A DNA stretch of 64,000 bases from Zhenpiania hominis (GTDB taxonomy: Bacteria > Bacillota > Clostridia > Peptostreptococcales > Anaerovoracaceae): assembly GCF_014333425.1 (NCBI RefSeq), contig NZ_JACRYT010000008.1, positions 62,001 through 126,000 of the forward strand. Direction: 5' to 3'. Under the pieces are notes generated by a model. The model saw only the letters and a list, made by a program, of their open reading frames with translations, had not been told where the DNA came from and ran no database searches. Within the stretch, counting starts at the first letter, position 1. Each line of letters starts with the position of its first letter. Made by a program: the position numbers and the translations under genes. Positions 42,444 to 51,955 of the stretch are shown here, in pieces.

Positions 42444-44561
42444 TTAGCTAAAGAGAAAGCGTTTTAATCTCGCCAGAAACCCTTCCCGCGGCGCTTCCTG
42501 CATCGGCTCCGGCGGCGGTCCTGTCAGAAGCGCCTGACGAATCAGCTCCTGCTGACAGTCAACCGGCTCTTCATCCACCCGTTTTTTCTCATATAATCCA
42601 TCATATCTCAAATTTCGCGCTTTTACATTATCCCGCAGCATCAGATTCATGATATCCATGATCTGTTTTTTGATTCCCGGATCGAGTACCGGACAGGCGA
42701 CCTCCACCCGTCGGTTGAGGTTCCGCGTCATAAAGTCCGCGGAGGAAATATACATCTGCATCTCATCCCCCTCGCCAAAGCAGTAGACTCTGGAATGTTC
42801 CAGAAAACGTCCGACTACGCTGGTGACATGTATGTTGTCCGTGTACCCTTCGATTCCCGGAAGGAGACAGCAGATCCCGCGTATAATCATATCGATCTGC
42901 ACGCCGGCCCGGGAAGCTTCGCTCAAAGCGTCGATGGTCTTCCGGTCCGTCAGCGAGTTAATCTTAACCATGATTCTCGCCGGCTTGCCCTGCTGCGCCT
43001 TCTGGATTTCTCCGTGAATCAGTGCCAGAATTTTGTTTTTCATGCTGTTGGGCGCCACCAACAGACGGCTGTAGCTGCCGTCCAGGTTGGCAATCGCCAT
43101 ATTTTTAAAGTAATTGGAAGCGTCATTTCCAATTTCCTGGTTTGCGGTAATCAGCGAAAGATCCGTATATTGCTTTGCTGTCTTTTCATTATAGTTTCCG
43201 GTTCCCACCTGGGTGATCCATTTGATGCGCCCCTTCTCCATTTTGGTTATCAGGCAGACCTTAGAATGCACCTTATAGTCCTTCATACCGTAAATAACCG
43301 TACAGCCCGCGTCCTCCAGACTTTCGGACCAGTTGATGTTATTGGCTTCGTCAAACCGGGCCCGCAGCTCCATAAGAACGGTTACTTCCTTGCCGTTTTC
43401 CGCCGCGGTTCTCAGATAATCCACCAAGGTCGCCTTGCTGGCCAGACGATAGATCGTTATCTTGATAGAAATTACATTAGGGTCATTAGCTGCTTCCCGA
43501 ATCAGCTGCAGGAACGGTCCCATTTTTTCGTAAGGGTAAGACAGCAGTACATCCTGCTGTTCGACTTTCTTCATGATATTTTCACCCGGCACCTGCCATT
43601 TAGGCGGCTGCGGGTCAAAATGCTCATAGGTAACGACTTGGGCAAGCTGCTGCGGAAGCTTATCCAGAAGAGGAAACACGTAAGACATTTCCAAGGGAGC
43701 CCGGCTGCCGAATACCTGCTCTTTTTTCAGATTCAGCTTCTCCCGCAGGAACTTTTCCGTTTTATCGTCGATTTCACGGAAATACTCCAGCCGTACCGGA
43801 GCCAGTCTGGCTCTTTTTTTCAGAACCCGTTTCATCTGATGACGAAAATCCTCATCCTCATCTACCAGGCTGCTCACATTCACGTCCGCGTTCCGGGTGA
43901 CACTGATAATCGTTTTCGCCTGCACCTTACAGTTATCAAAAATCTGGTCGATATATTCACATACGATTTCTTCCAACAGGATATAACGGCATCGGTCTCC
44001 CGGCAGACAAAGCACTCTCTCCAGAGTTCCCGGAACCGGGACAATCCCAAAGGCCGTCTTATCATGAATTTTTAAGAGCAGAACAACATACAACCCTTTA
44101 TTGATAAGGTGCGGGAACGGATGATGGGCGTTGATAATCTGCGGAGAAAGAATCGGCTGAACATAATTCTGAAAATGCTCTGCCGCGAACGTTCTTTCCT
44201 TCTCGTCCAATTCAGCGATCCCGATACAGGATACACCCTTGTCCGCGAGCCTTCTTTTTACTTCCAGATAGATTTTATCTCTTTTTTTATATAAAGGCGC
44301 TACGGCTCTGAAAATCTCTGACAACTGCTCATCCGCCGTCATACCGGTTTTGTTATCAATCTGCGGCTCAGCCAGAAACGTCTGGTCGTACAGGCTGCCG
44401 ACACGAATCATAAAAAATTCATCCAGGTTGCTTGTAAAAATCGAAATAAATTTCAGACGTTCAAAGACCGGTACGCCTTCTTCAACCGCTTCGTCCATCA
44501 CCCGCTCGTTAAAACGGAGCCAGGACAGTTCCCTATTCTGGGTATAAATGGTCTCTTTCAT
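42444..44561 (-). CDS. ppk1: Polyphosphate kinase 1
   Basis: 705 residues. Makes polyphosphate from ATP, reversibly. N-terminal NRELSWLRFNERV, then the phospholipase D-like catalytic halves with His432 (YKVHSKVCL) and His589 (FLEHSRVYCF), equivalent to His435 and His592 of the E. coli enzyme. RARFDEANNINWS and TGNYNEKTAKQYTD are also family signatures. The ATG overlaps the ppx stop by 4 bp, so the kinase and the phosphatase are translationally coupled. Regulation is probably from the promoter with PhoP-box-like repeats upstream of ppx. Confidence 0.96.
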   Translation of the reverse strand: MKETIYTQNRELSWLRFNERVMDEAVEEGVPVFERLKFISIFTSNLDEFFMIRVGSLYDQTFLAEPQIDNKTGMTADEQLSEIFRAVAPLYKKRDKIYLEVKRRLADKGVSCIGIAELDEKERTFAAEHFQNYVQPILSPQIINAHHPFPHLINKGLYVVLLLKIHDKTAFGIVPVPGTLERVLCLPGDRCRYILLEEIVCEYIDQIFDNCKVQAKTIISVTRNADVNVSSLVDEDEDFRHQMKRVLKKRARLAPVRLEYFREIDDKTEKFLREKLNLKKEQVFGSRAPLEMSYVFPLLDKLPQQLAQVVTYEHFDPQPPKWQVPGENIMKKVEQQDVLLSYPYEKMGPFLQLIREAANDPNVISIKITIYRLASKATLVDYLRTAAENGKEVTVLMELRARFDEANNINWSESLEDAGCTVIYGMKDYKVHSKVCLITKMEKGRIKWITQVGTGNYNEKTAKQYTDLSLITANQEIGNDASNYFKNMAIANLDGSYSRLLVAPNSMKNKILALIHGEIQKAQQGKPARIMVKINSLTDRKTIDALSEASRAGVQIDMIIRGICCLLPGIEGYTDNIHVTSVVGRFLEHSRVYCFGEGDEMQMYISSADFMTRNLNRRVEVACPVLDPGIKKQIMDIMNLMLRDNVKARNLRYDGLYEKKRVDEEPVDCQQELIRQALLTGPPPEPMQEAPREGFLARLKRFLFS

Positions 44562-45460
44562 TCTTCCAATACTACTTTCTTATACAGATATCCTTCTCTG
44601 ACCCCGTAGCCGCTCACCAGAATTTCATTGCAGCAGAAATTGCGGCAAATTGTATCCAGAATCAACATTCCGGGAATCAGCGTATGGATCCGATCCGGTG
44701 CTACATCCAATACCTTTTTCAGTGTGCTTTTTTCCTCATCGTGGAATTCATCTAAAAGAAGCGGCAGTTTTTTCGCCGGAACGCGATCATTCTGGCGAGG
44801 AAGTCCGAACATATCATTGTTCATATTCTTCACCGCGCGAATGGTTCCTCCGATTCCCACAAGGGTGTGGAACTGTCTTTCTCTCAGGAATTTTACTTTT
44901 TTCAATTCTGAAAGGACCTTTTCCCGAATTGCCGCTTCCTCGCTTTTTTTCGGGAAAAGTTTCGATACATAATTTTTATATAAGGAAAGGGAGCCAAGAC
45001 GCAGACTGGTAGCATCCTGGATATTTCCATGATCATAAACCAGGATCTCCGTGCTGCCGCCTCCGATATCAACCATGATACCCTCTCCCAGATGCATCGT
45101 ATGAGCCGCGCCTTTAAAATCAAGAGTGGCTTCCTCATAACCGGTAAGTACATCAACCTTCAGACCGGTTTCTTCATAAATCGTTTCAATCGCCTCGTCT
45201 GTGTTTGAAATATTTCTCAAAGACGCTGTAGCAAATACAAACAGCTCTTTTATTTTTGCGTGGGACGCCATCTCTTTATACGCGCTCAGTACGTCACAGG
45301 CTTTTTTAATTCCTTTCCTGGTCAGCTCCCCACCGTCTACATATCCAATCAGTCCTGCTGTAGTTTTGTTGTTGAATAGAGATTTAATTCTTCCATCCTC
45401 TACCTCATAAATGCACAGTCTGATTGTATTCGATCCTACGTCGATTACTCCATAGGTCAT
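44558..45460 (-). CDS. ppx: Exopolyphosphatase / guanosine pentaphosphatase family (Ppx/GppA)
   Basis: 300 residues, the short N-terminal two-domain form. ASKHA signatures: VIDVGSNTIRLCIYEV at the start, a TASLRNISN loop near 84-92, and VDIGGGSTEILVYD near 131-144. Hydrolyses terminal phosphate from polyphosphate, and perhaps pppGpp. First gene of the ppx-ppk1 operon. AAGGAG precedes the ATG at 45460. Upstream, three TT(A/T)ACA boxes at 11-bp intervals suggest control by PhoP. Confidence 0.92.
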   Translation of the reverse strand: MTYGVIDVGSNTIRLCIYEVEDGRIKSLFNNKTTAGLIGYVDGGELTRKGIKKACDVLSAYKEMASHAKIKELFVFATASLRNISNTDEAIETIYEETGLKVDVLTGYEEATLDFKGAAHTMHLGEGIMVDIGGGSTEILVYDHGNIQDATSLRLGSLSLYKNYVSKLFPKKSEEAAIREKVLSELKKVKFLRERQFHTLVGIGGTIRAVKNMNNDMFGLPRQNDRVPAKKLPLLLDEFHDEEKSTLKKVLDVAPDRIHTLIPGMLILDTICRNFCCNEILVSGYGVREGYLYKKVVLEE

Positions 45461-45494
45461 CTTTTATTCTCCTTCTTTCTCGATCTCATCTGTA

Positions 45495-45559
45495 ATTATA
45501 TCCATATTAAAATTCAGTTAAAGCTTTCTTCTGTAAATTGTATGTAAATTTTGTGTTAA
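45495..45559 (-). promoter_or_regulatory. ppx-ppk1 promoter with PhoP-box-like repeats
   Basis: Minus strand: TTAACA (45559-45554), TTTACA (45548-45543) and TTTACA (45537-45532), each separated by exactly 5 bp, matching the TT(A/C/T)ACA 11-bp-period PhoP box of Bacillus. Next come TTTAAC as a poor -35 (45522-45517), a 16-bp spacer and TATAAT (45500-45495). A weak -35 with upstream boxes is the design of a PhoP-activated promoter. Confidence 0.6.
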
Positions 45560-45715
45560 AATCCAAAACTTTTTAAACATCCGTTTAAACGAATAAACAT
45601 ACCACCCCCTCCACAATCTCTCTTTTTTTCAAACTTTTCAATTCCAAGATCATATCTGTCCAATTTTTTGAAATTCCACGCTATCCCGGCGTTCCTATGT
45701 CCAAAGTCGGCAACA

Positions 45716-46420
45716 TCAGTCCTGCGTCTCAATCCCGCTGCCGCTGATGGGAATCGCCTCGCCCAGATAGGTCGGCTCCGGCTTGAGCATCCATTTCACA
45801 ACATCCTTATCCCTGGCAGCGATCTCTCTCAGATCCCGCATGGCCTGTCCGTGATAGACTGTCTGGTCTGCCGCGGCGCCCCATGCTTTGATACCCATCT
45901 TTTCACATCCGTAAAGGGCTCGGTACAGGTGATATCCCTGCGTGACCACCACCATCCGCTCCACCTGAAAAACTTTTTTTGCCCGGTATACCGAATCATA
46001 CGTAGAAAACCCCGCGTGATCCAGGAACAGATCCTCTTCCGGAACGCCTTCCTGCAGCGCGTACTCCTTCATGGCATTGACTTCATCATACTGAACCTGC
46101 CCATGATCTCCTGACAACAGCAGCTTTGGCGCAACGCCCTCCTGATACAGCTTGATCCCCAGATCCAACCGATCCTGCAGCATATAACTGGGCGATCCGT
46201 CCGCCCGTACCTTGGCGCCCAGAATCAGAATACACTCCGGATTCTGTTCTTTCAGCTCGCGGACTTCCTCCGAAGACAGCTCTGTTTCCCTCGTTTCCAC
46301 CCTGCACAAAATTCTGGCTTCTCCTGAATGAACCACATACGCGTTCAGCCCGAACACAATCGCCGCGCAGACAGCCGCCAGCAAAAGCAACGCCAAGACT
46401 ATCTTTTTCCATAATTTCAT
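45716..46420 (-). CDS. SanA/YdcF family (DUF218) membrane-anchored protein
   Basis: 234 residues. An N-terminal membrane anchor (KKIVLALLLLAAVCAAIVFGLNAYVV, about 5-30) then a DUF218 domain outside the membrane: CILILGAKV, DRLDLGIKLYQEG, LLLSGDHGQ, FSTYDSVYRAKKVF and VVVTQGYHLYRALY. SanA-like proteins influence envelope permeability, for example to vancomycin in enterobacteria; the chemistry is unknown. AGGAGG precedes the ATG. A minus-strand TATAAT lies at 46486-46481. Monocistronic, divergent from ilvE. Confidence 0.88.
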   Translation of the reverse strand: MKLWKKIVLALLLLAAVCAAIVFGLNAYVVHSGEARILCRVETRETELSSEEVRELKEQNPECILILGAKVRADGSPSYMLQDRLDLGIKLYQEGVAPKLLLSGDHGQVQYDEVNAMKEYALQEGVPEEDLFLDHAGFSTYDSVYRAKKVFQVERMVVVTQGYHLYRALYGCEKMGIKAWGAAADQTVYHGQAMRDLREIAARDKDVVKWMLKPEPTYLGEAIPISGSGIETQD

Positions 46421-46566
46421 ACTAATTTTCCTCCTTTATTTACACACTGCCTATTTTCAAACGAACAAATCTGTATTATTATTATAACAGGTGATTTTCG
46501 TGTGGGAAAGCAAAAGCGATTAAAATTCATTTAGGTTCTGCAAACAAATATATCCGGCTTTTATTG

Positions 46567-46595
46567 TTGACACCGCACAAATTCAGCAGTATTAT
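46567..46595 (+). promoter_or_regulatory. Promoter of ilvE
   Basis: TTGACA (46567-46572), 17-bp spacer, TATTAT (46590-46595); leader of about 44 nt. Confidence 0.8.
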
Positions 46596-46645
46596 AAATC
46601 TATATAAAATAGATGTATATTATTATAAAGAAGGAGAACGGTAAA

Positions 46646-47716
46646 ATGAAGTATGATTTTCCAGTAACAAGAACAACAACCCCAAAGGCAAAACCGGATC
46701 CGGATACTCTGCGTTTTGGCGTGGATTTTACGGATCACATGTTCATTATGGATTATGAGGAAGGCAAAGGATGGATCGATGGAAGGATCGTTCCTTATGG
46801 GCCGCTCACACTGGATCCCGCCGCGGTTGTATTCCACTACGCGCAGGAAATGTTTGAAGGGTTGAAAGCGTATAAAACGGCAGACGGGAAAGTACAGCTC
46901 TTCCGTCCTGACATGAATGCCAAGAGAACTAACCGGACAAACAACCGACTCTGTATCCCGCAAATCGATGAAGATCTCTATGTGGAAGCGATTAAAGCCC
47001 TGGTTCGGGTAGACGCGGACTGGATTCCTCAGAAAGAGGGAACTTCATTATACATCAGACCGTTTATCATTGCCGATGAGCCGTTCTTAGGCGTAAGACG
47101 GGCAAACCACTATAAATTCATTATCATTCTCAGCCCGGTAGGTCCTTATTACGTAGGCGGACTTGCTCCTACCAAAATTTATGTAGAGGATAAGTATGTC
47201 CGCGCCACTGACGGCGGCACCGGGGAAGCGAAATGCGGAGGCAACTACGCGGCCAGCCTGAAAGCTCAGGAGGAAGCGCACGAAAAGGGATACGAGCAGA
47301 TTCTGTGGCTGGACGGCGTGCAGCGCAAATATGTAGAAGAAATCGGTACATCCAACGCCTTTTTCGTAATCGATAATGAAGTAATCACCGCTCCTTTAGA
47401 CGGTACAATCCTTCCGGGAATTACAAGAGATTCCGTCATCGCCCTGCTGAAGAAGGAAGGGTATAAAATCACAGAAAGAAAACTCTCCATCGATGAGGTT
47501 GTTCAGGCTCATAAGGACGGAAAGTTCCAGGAAATGTTCGCTTCCGGCACAGCGGCGGTAATCTCTCCGGTCGGCGAACTCTGCTACAAGGGCGACAAAA
47601 TGGTCATCAATGAAGGAAAAATCGGACCCATCGCTCAGAAGATGTATGACACCATCTACGGAATCCAGACCGGTACTGTAGAAGATACCTTGGGATGGAC
47701 CGTACCAGTGGAATAA
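46646..47716 (+). CDS. ilvE: Branched-chain amino acid aminotransferase
   Basis: 356 residues starting MKYDFPVTRTTTPKAKPD, the long (BCAT/eukaryote-like) form. PLP-lysine in GTGEAKCGGNYAASL, plus the conserved EMFEGLKAY, YIRPFIIADEP and EEIGTSNAFFV. Interconverts Val/Leu/Ile and their 2-oxo acids, the last step of the ilv pathway encoded at 57-62 kb. The ATG at 46646 has AAGGAG 8 bp upstream; an in-frame ATG at 46613 precedes the ribosome site. Convergent with ilvA across a shared terminator. Confidence 0.95.
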   Translation: MKYDFPVTRTTTPKAKPDPDTLRFGVDFTDHMFIMDYEEGKGWIDGRIVPYGPLTLDPAAVVFHYAQEMFEGLKAYKTADGKVQLFRPDMNAKRTNRTNNRLCIPQIDEDLYVEAIKALVRVDADWIPQKEGTSLYIRPFIIADEPFLGVRRANHYKFIIILSPVGPYYVGGLAPTKIYVEDKYVRATDGGTGEAKCGGNYAASLKAQEEAHEKGYEQILWLDGVQRKYVEEIGTSNAFFVIDNEVITAPLDGTILPGITRDSVIALLKKEGYKITERKLSIDEVVQAHKDGKFQEMFASGTAAVISPVGELCYKGDKMVINEGKIGPIAQKMYDTIYGIQTGTVEDTLGWTVPVE

Positions 47717-47738
47717 ACCGCTGCACCAAAAAAATACG

Positions 47739-47786
47739 AAAAAACGTGTACAAAGCAAAATTCTGCTTCTGTACACGTTTTTTATA
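47739..47786. terminator. Bidirectional terminator between ilvE and ilvA
   Basis: AAAAAACGTGTACA pairs with TGTACACGTTTTTT, with an inner AAGCA/TGCTT stem; T-tracts on both strands. Confidence 0.9.
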
Positions 47787-47788
47787 TC

Positions 47789-48982
47789 CTACACCAGCTG
47801 AAATCCCGCTTCCGCAAGCTGCCGCTGGATCATCTCCGCCTGTCGGCTGTCTCTCGTTTCCATTACAACCCGCAGGAAGCAGCTGTTGATCGCCATATTG
47901 GGATCTCCATTGTCATGGTGGACCGCAACCACGTTTCCGCCGCAGCGGCTGATCACAGTGCTGACGCCTACCAGCTGCCCCGGCTTGTCCAGGAGCGCGA
48001 TGGTAAGAGTTGTCCGCCGGCCGCTCATAATCAGGCCGCGGGTGATCACCCGGTTGAGAATATTGACATCAATATTGCCTCCGCTGACCACACATACGAT
48101 TTTCTTGTTTTTCCGCGGAATCTTTCCGAACATGACCGCTGCCACCGGCACCGCTCCGGCGCCTTCCGCCACCAGCTTCTGCTTTTCCATCAGAGCCAGA
48201 ATGGCGGCGGCGATTTCATCTTCTGTCACAGTGATCATCTCGTCCACATATTTGTTCACCAGCTCATAAGTATTATCTCCCGGCACCTTTACCGCGATTC
48301 CGTCCGCAAAGGTATCCACAGTTTCCAGCGCCTTTTTTTCATGGGCCCGGATTGATTCGTACATGCTGGGGGCGCCTGCCGCCTGCACGCCGTAGATTTT
48401 GCAGGAAGGCTTTAATTCTTTGATAGCCGCGGCCACTCCGCTGATGAGCCCTCCGCCGCCTACCGGCACCACTACCGCGTCTACATCGTCCAGCTGCTCT
48501 AAAATCTCCAGGCCGATGGTTCCCTGCCCCGCGATTACATCCGGATCATCAAAGGGATGAATAAAGGTATATCCCTTTTCCTTCTGAAGCTCTACTGCCT
48601 TTTCATAAGCGTCATCATAAGTATCGCTCACCAGGCACACGTCCGCGCCAAAGCTTTTCGTCGCCTCCACCTTACTGATGGGCGCGCCGTCCGGCATGCA
48701 GATCAGCGAAGGGATATTGTTCTTGCTAGCCGCCAGCGCCACGCCCTGAGCGTGATTTCCCGCGCTGCAGGCAATAATCCCCCTGGACTTTTCCTCGTCG
48801 CTGAGACGGCTGATTTTGTAATAGGCGCCTCGCACCTTAAAGCTTCCTGTCATCTGCAGATTTTCTGTCTTTAAATAAACTTTATTTTCATTGCTCAGCG
48901 CCGGAGCCAGAATTAAATCCGTCTTCCGCACCGCGTCTTTCAATGTAAATGCCGCATGGTAAATCCGGTCAAGTGTCATCAT
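47789..48982 (-). CDS. ilvA: Threonine ammonia-lyase (threonine deaminase), short ACT-containing form
   Basis: 397 residues. PLP-lysine in TGSFKVRGAYYK (about 44-55), SAGNHAQGVA and the phosphate-binding VGGGGLISG. A C-terminal ACT-like domain from about 325 (LTIALLDKPGQLVGVSTVISRCGGNV). The length matches the TdcB/short IlvA clade rather than the 514-residue E. coli IlvA. Converts threonine to 2-oxobutyrate for isoleucine synthesis or for fermentation; the nearby ilvE and ilv operon favour the former without proving it. GGAGG precedes the ATG pair at 48982/48979. Confidence 0.92.
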   Translation of the reverse strand: MMTLDRIYHAAFTLKDAVRKTDLILAPALSNENKVYLKTENLQMTGSFKVRGAYYKISRLSDEEKSRGIIACSAGNHAQGVALAASKNNIPSLICMPDGAPISKVEATKSFGADVCLVSDTYDDAYEKAVELQKEKGYTFIHPFDDPDVIAGQGTIGLEILEQLDDVDAVVVPVGGGGLISGVAAAIKELKPSCKIYGVQAAGAPSMYESIRAHEKKALETVDTFADGIAVKVPGDNTYELVNKYVDEMITVTEDEIAAAILALMEKQKLVAEGAGAVPVAAVMFGKIPRKNKKIVCVVSGGNIDVNILNRVITRGLIMSGRRTTLTIALLDKPGQLVGVSTVISRCGGNVVAVHHDNGDPNMAINSCFLRVVMETRDSRQAEMIQRQLAEAGFQLV

Positions 48983-49013
48983 CCGATTTTCCTCCTGTTT
49001 GTTTCTTGTATCT

Positions 49014-49042
49014 ATTGTAAAGCTTTTCCGCAGGATTGCAAG
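49014..49042 (-). promoter_or_regulatory. Promoter of ilvA
   Basis: Minus strand TTGCAA (49042-49037), 17-bp spacer, TACAAT (49019-49014). Confidence 0.6.
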
Positions 49043-49061
49043 AGGCTTTGATTTGCAATCC
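49035..49061. promoter_or_regulatory. Inverted repeat covering both divergent -35 boxes (ilvA / DUF815 gene)
   Basis: GATTGCAA (49035-49042) is inverted as TTGCAATC (49054-49061), 11 bp apart. Each half contains one of the two -35 boxes, so a protein bound here would affect both genes. Candidate operator; the regulator is unknown. Confidence 0.4.
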
Positions 49062-49082
49062 TCGGAATTCTTTTTTATAATG
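49054..49082 (+). promoter_or_regulatory. Promoter of the DUF815 ATPase gene
   Basis: TTGCAA (49054-49059), 17-bp spacer, TATAAT (49077-49082). Confidence 0.6.
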
Positions 49083-49119
49083 TAGGGAAGAAAATCTTAT
49101 CAGAACCGAGGAAACTATC

Positions 49120-50313
49120 ATGAAAAAGAAACTTGCAGAATTGAACATCAAACTATCCGCGTTGTCCATTTTCCGTGATCTCCTGCGGGATCCGGTTATC
49201 GCGGCTTTTCAGAATCTGATGGCAGCGTTGGAAGATAAGGAGCTCCTGCAGCAGGTCTATGCTTACGGCGAATTTGTATCCTGCCTGTATCAAAAAGAGT
49301 CCAACCTGAGCACCTATATTCGAAACCTGATTTTAAATGATGAAAATTTCTATGTAAAAGAAAAGGCTGCGGAAGCGCCGGTATCGCAGACCGTCGAAAC
49401 AGCTCTCAAAAAGGAGCTGGACACGTTGGAGAAGCTTTCCGCCGTTACTTCCGAAGCGGTAAAATCCGTCATTGCCTATAAAGGTTTTCTGCCGGACTGG
49501 GAAACGACTCCCTTTGATTTTCACTATGAATACCGCGAACGGATTCACAGACTCCCATACACAGGCTATGGAATCTATGCCAAGTATACGGTCTTTCATC
49601 TGGAAAACGGCAGCATCCAACCGGTAAAACACCCGGATACCCAAAGTCTTTCCCAGTTGTTCGGTTATGAACGGGAACGAGGACTGATCCTCAAAAATAC
49701 AGAAGCTCTCCTTTCCGGGGAAGGCGCCAGCAATATGCTGCTGTACGGAGACGCCGGAACCGGTAAAAGTTCTACCATCAAAGCCGTCTGCAATCATTAC
49801 GGGCCTCAGGGTCTGCGGCTGATCGAAGTAAAGAAAAACGAACTCTTCCGCATTCCGTATCTGGTAGAGGAGCTTTCCGCGAACCCACTGAAATTTGTCC
49901 TCTTTATCGACGATCTGAGTTTCAGCAGCAATGACGACAATTTCTCAGCCCTGAAAGCCATCCTGGAAGGAAGCGTTTCCACCTGCGGAAAAAATATCGC
50001 CATTTACGCCACCAGCAACCGCCGCCACCTTGTAAAAGAAACCATGGGCGATCGGGCGGGGGATGAGCTGCATGTCAATGATACGCTCCAGGAAACCATG
50101 AGCCTCGCCGCCCGATTCGGCCTGACCATTACTTACCAGCGCCCGGACAAAGAAGAATACCTGGCGATCGTCAAAAATCTGGCGAGGGAATACGGACTGG
50201 ACGTCCCGGAAAAAGAACTTTTCCGAAAAGCCGAAGCTCACGCCCTCCGCTGCGGAGGCAGAAGCCCTCGGGTTGCCAAGCAGTTTATCGAGTTGCAAAA
50301 AATAGGCATCTAA
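49120..50313 (+). CDS. DUF815 family AAA+ ATPase
   Basis: 397 residues. An N-terminal helical region (about 1-185) precedes an AAA+ module: Walker A GDAGTGKSST (about 207-216), Walker B FVLFIDDLSF (about 248-257), a sensor-1-like IYATSNRRHLV, and a C-terminal lid with ALRCGGRSPRVAKQFIEL. DUF815 proteins are widespread in Firmicutes and proteobacteria without a settled function. Monocistronic, divergent from ilvA. The ATG follows a weak AACCGAGGAAA ribosome site. Confidence 0.88.
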   Translation: MKKKLAELNIKLSALSIFRDLLRDPVIAAFQNLMAALEDKELLQQVYAYGEFVSCLYQKESNLSTYIRNLILNDENFYVKEKAAEAPVSQTVETALKKELDTLEKLSAVTSEAVKSVIAYKGFLPDWETTPFDFHYEYRERIHRLPYTGYGIYAKYTVFHLENGSIQPVKHPDTQSLSQLFGYERERGLILKNTEALLSGEGASNMLLYGDAGTGKSSTIKAVCNHYGPQGLRLIEVKKNELFRIPYLVEELSANPLKFVLFIDDLSFSSNDDNFSALKAILEGSVSTCGKNIAIYATSNRRHLVKETMGDRAGDELHVNDTLQETMSLAARFGLTITYQRPDKEEYLAIVKNLAREYGLDVPEKELFRKAEAHALRCGGRSPRVAKQFIELQKIGI

Positions 50314-50409
50314 GCGCGAAAATCACCATTCAGGCTCCTCTCATTTTCCATCAGAACATCACATTATTTCTGTAGAATAAAGTCACAATAACAGAAATTG
50401 AGGGCGAAA

Positions 50410-51930
50410 ATGAAGATGCGCAAAAAGGCAATGATTGTAATGTCTCTGCTTACACTGCTTCTTGTATTAAGCGCCTGCGGCAGCAGAGAAGAAATTTATG
50501 GAAGAATCGCCAAAATCAGCGGCGATCGCATTATTGTCGATAATGGGACTTACAACTCTGTCGATGGGAACAAAGGGTGCGATCCTGCTTTCCATTCTGA
50601 CGGCAGCCAGTCTTCTTATTCTCTTGGCGAGGAGATTGATACCGTCGGACTGCCGGAGGATACTGTTGTCAAACTGACCATTTCCAATCACAAGGTTACC
50701 GCCATTGAGACCTTAGAAACGGAGGACTCTTCCGCTATGTCGGTTCCTCCCGAAGGACAGCCTTCTTCGTTGGCCGCGGTCTATGTAATTGATGGGCAGA
50801 AAAAAACGTCCTCCAATGAAACTTACGGTTCCAATCAATCCAATATTGATACCATCCTTGTAAAAAATAAAGGCACATTCCACATGCGCGGAGGAACGCT
50901 GACGAAAACCGGAGATACCACCAGCGAAGAAAAAAGCGAGGGGTACGGATTGAATGCTCTTTTTACCGCGTCCGGAGGGAGTAGCGCGACTCTCGACAGT
51001 ACGCAATTCACTTCCAGTGGTAACGGAGCAAATGCTGTCTTCGCGATCGGAAAAAATACAAAAATCGATGCCGACGCGTTTGACATCTACACATCAGGAA
51101 TATCTTCCAGCGGTCTCGAAGCAACGCAAGGAGGTTCGATTTACGCCTCTGAAGGCATGATTACCACAAAAGGCTCTTCCAGCGCCCCGTTGGCAGTCGG
51201 ATCGGAAAACGGCACCCTACAAGTTTCCAACACGGAAATTCGTTCCAGCGGCCGCCGCAGCCCCTGCATTTTCTCTTCGGGTACTGTAACAGCAACATCG
51301 TTGACTGGAACCGCTTCGAACAGCCCTATCGCGATGCTTGACAATGGAGGCAAAGTAGCTTTGGACAACTGCCTTCTTTTAGGCGCTGGAGACTACGGGT
51401 TTCTTATGCAGCCACAATCCGGTAACATAAAATCCGGAAAGACTCTCCTGAAGATAAAAAATTCCAAGCTAACTTCAACGGCAAAAGGTCCAATGTTTTA
51501 TATTTCCGGATTAAATGGAACTGCCATTCTTGAAAGCACTTCACTCTATTACGACAATACGGCTCTCGCGGAGGTAAATCGTAACAGCAGTTTCACCTTA
51601 AAAGCCGTCTCTCAGGATCTGAAAGGGACTATAAAATATGCCCGCGGCAGTTCTGTCCTTTTAAAATTAACAAAAGGGAGCACCTTTAAGGGGACTTTTC
51701 GCGCAAGCTCCCATTCCGGATCCGCTTCCATCACTTTGGATCCAAGCAGTGTATGGACAGTGACATCTGACTGCCATGTTCATAGTATCACAAACCGGGA
51801 TACCAGTTGCCGTAATATAAAATCCAACGGACATACTGTGTACTACAACGCTTCCCATCCGTCCAATTCCTGGCTCAGAGGAAAGACCATTTCCTTGCCG
51901 GGCGGGGGGACATTAACTCCAGAGCAATAA
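50410..51930 (+). CDS. Lipoprotein with a predicted parallel beta-helix (adhesin/autotransporter-passenger-like)
   Basis: 506 residues from the ATG at 50410 with GAGGG upstream; a TTG at 50398 is less likely. The lipoprotein signal MIVMSLLTLLLVLSACGS has a lipobox LSAC with Cys at about 23. A small beta domain follows (30-95), with repeated YGRIAKISGDRIIV-like strands. The rest is Ser/Thr/Gly-rich with regular short strands (VKNKGTFHMRGGTLTK, LDSTQFTSSGNGANAVF, LDNCLLLGAGDYGFLM) typical of a right-handed beta-helix. Probably exported and lipid-anchored; the partner is unknown. A terminator follows. Confidence 0.75.
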   Translation: MKMRKKAMIVMSLLTLLLVLSACGSREEIYGRIAKISGDRIIVDNGTYNSVDGNKGCDPAFHSDGSQSSYSLGEEIDTVGLPEDTVVKLTISNHKVTAIETLETEDSSAMSVPPEGQPSSLAAVYVIDGQKKTSSNETYGSNQSNIDTILVKNKGTFHMRGGTLTKTGDTTSEEKSEGYGLNALFTASGGSSATLDSTQFTSSGNGANAVFAIGKNTKIDADAFDIYTSGISSSGLEATQGGSIYASEGMITTKGSSSAPLAVGSENGTLQVSNTEIRSSGRRSPCIFSSGTVTATSLTGTASNSPIAMLDNGGKVALDNCLLLGAGDYGFLMQPQSGNIKSGKTLLKIKNSKLTSTAKGPMFYISGLNGTAILESTSLYYDNTALAEVNRNSSFTLKAVSQDLKGTIKYARGSSVLLKLTKGSTFKGTFRASSHSGSASITLDPSSVWTVTSDCHVHSITNRDTSCRNIKSNGHTVYYNASHPSNSWLRGKTISLPGGGTLTPEQ

Positions 51931-51955
51931 ATCAATCTTTTATGCGAAAATAATA

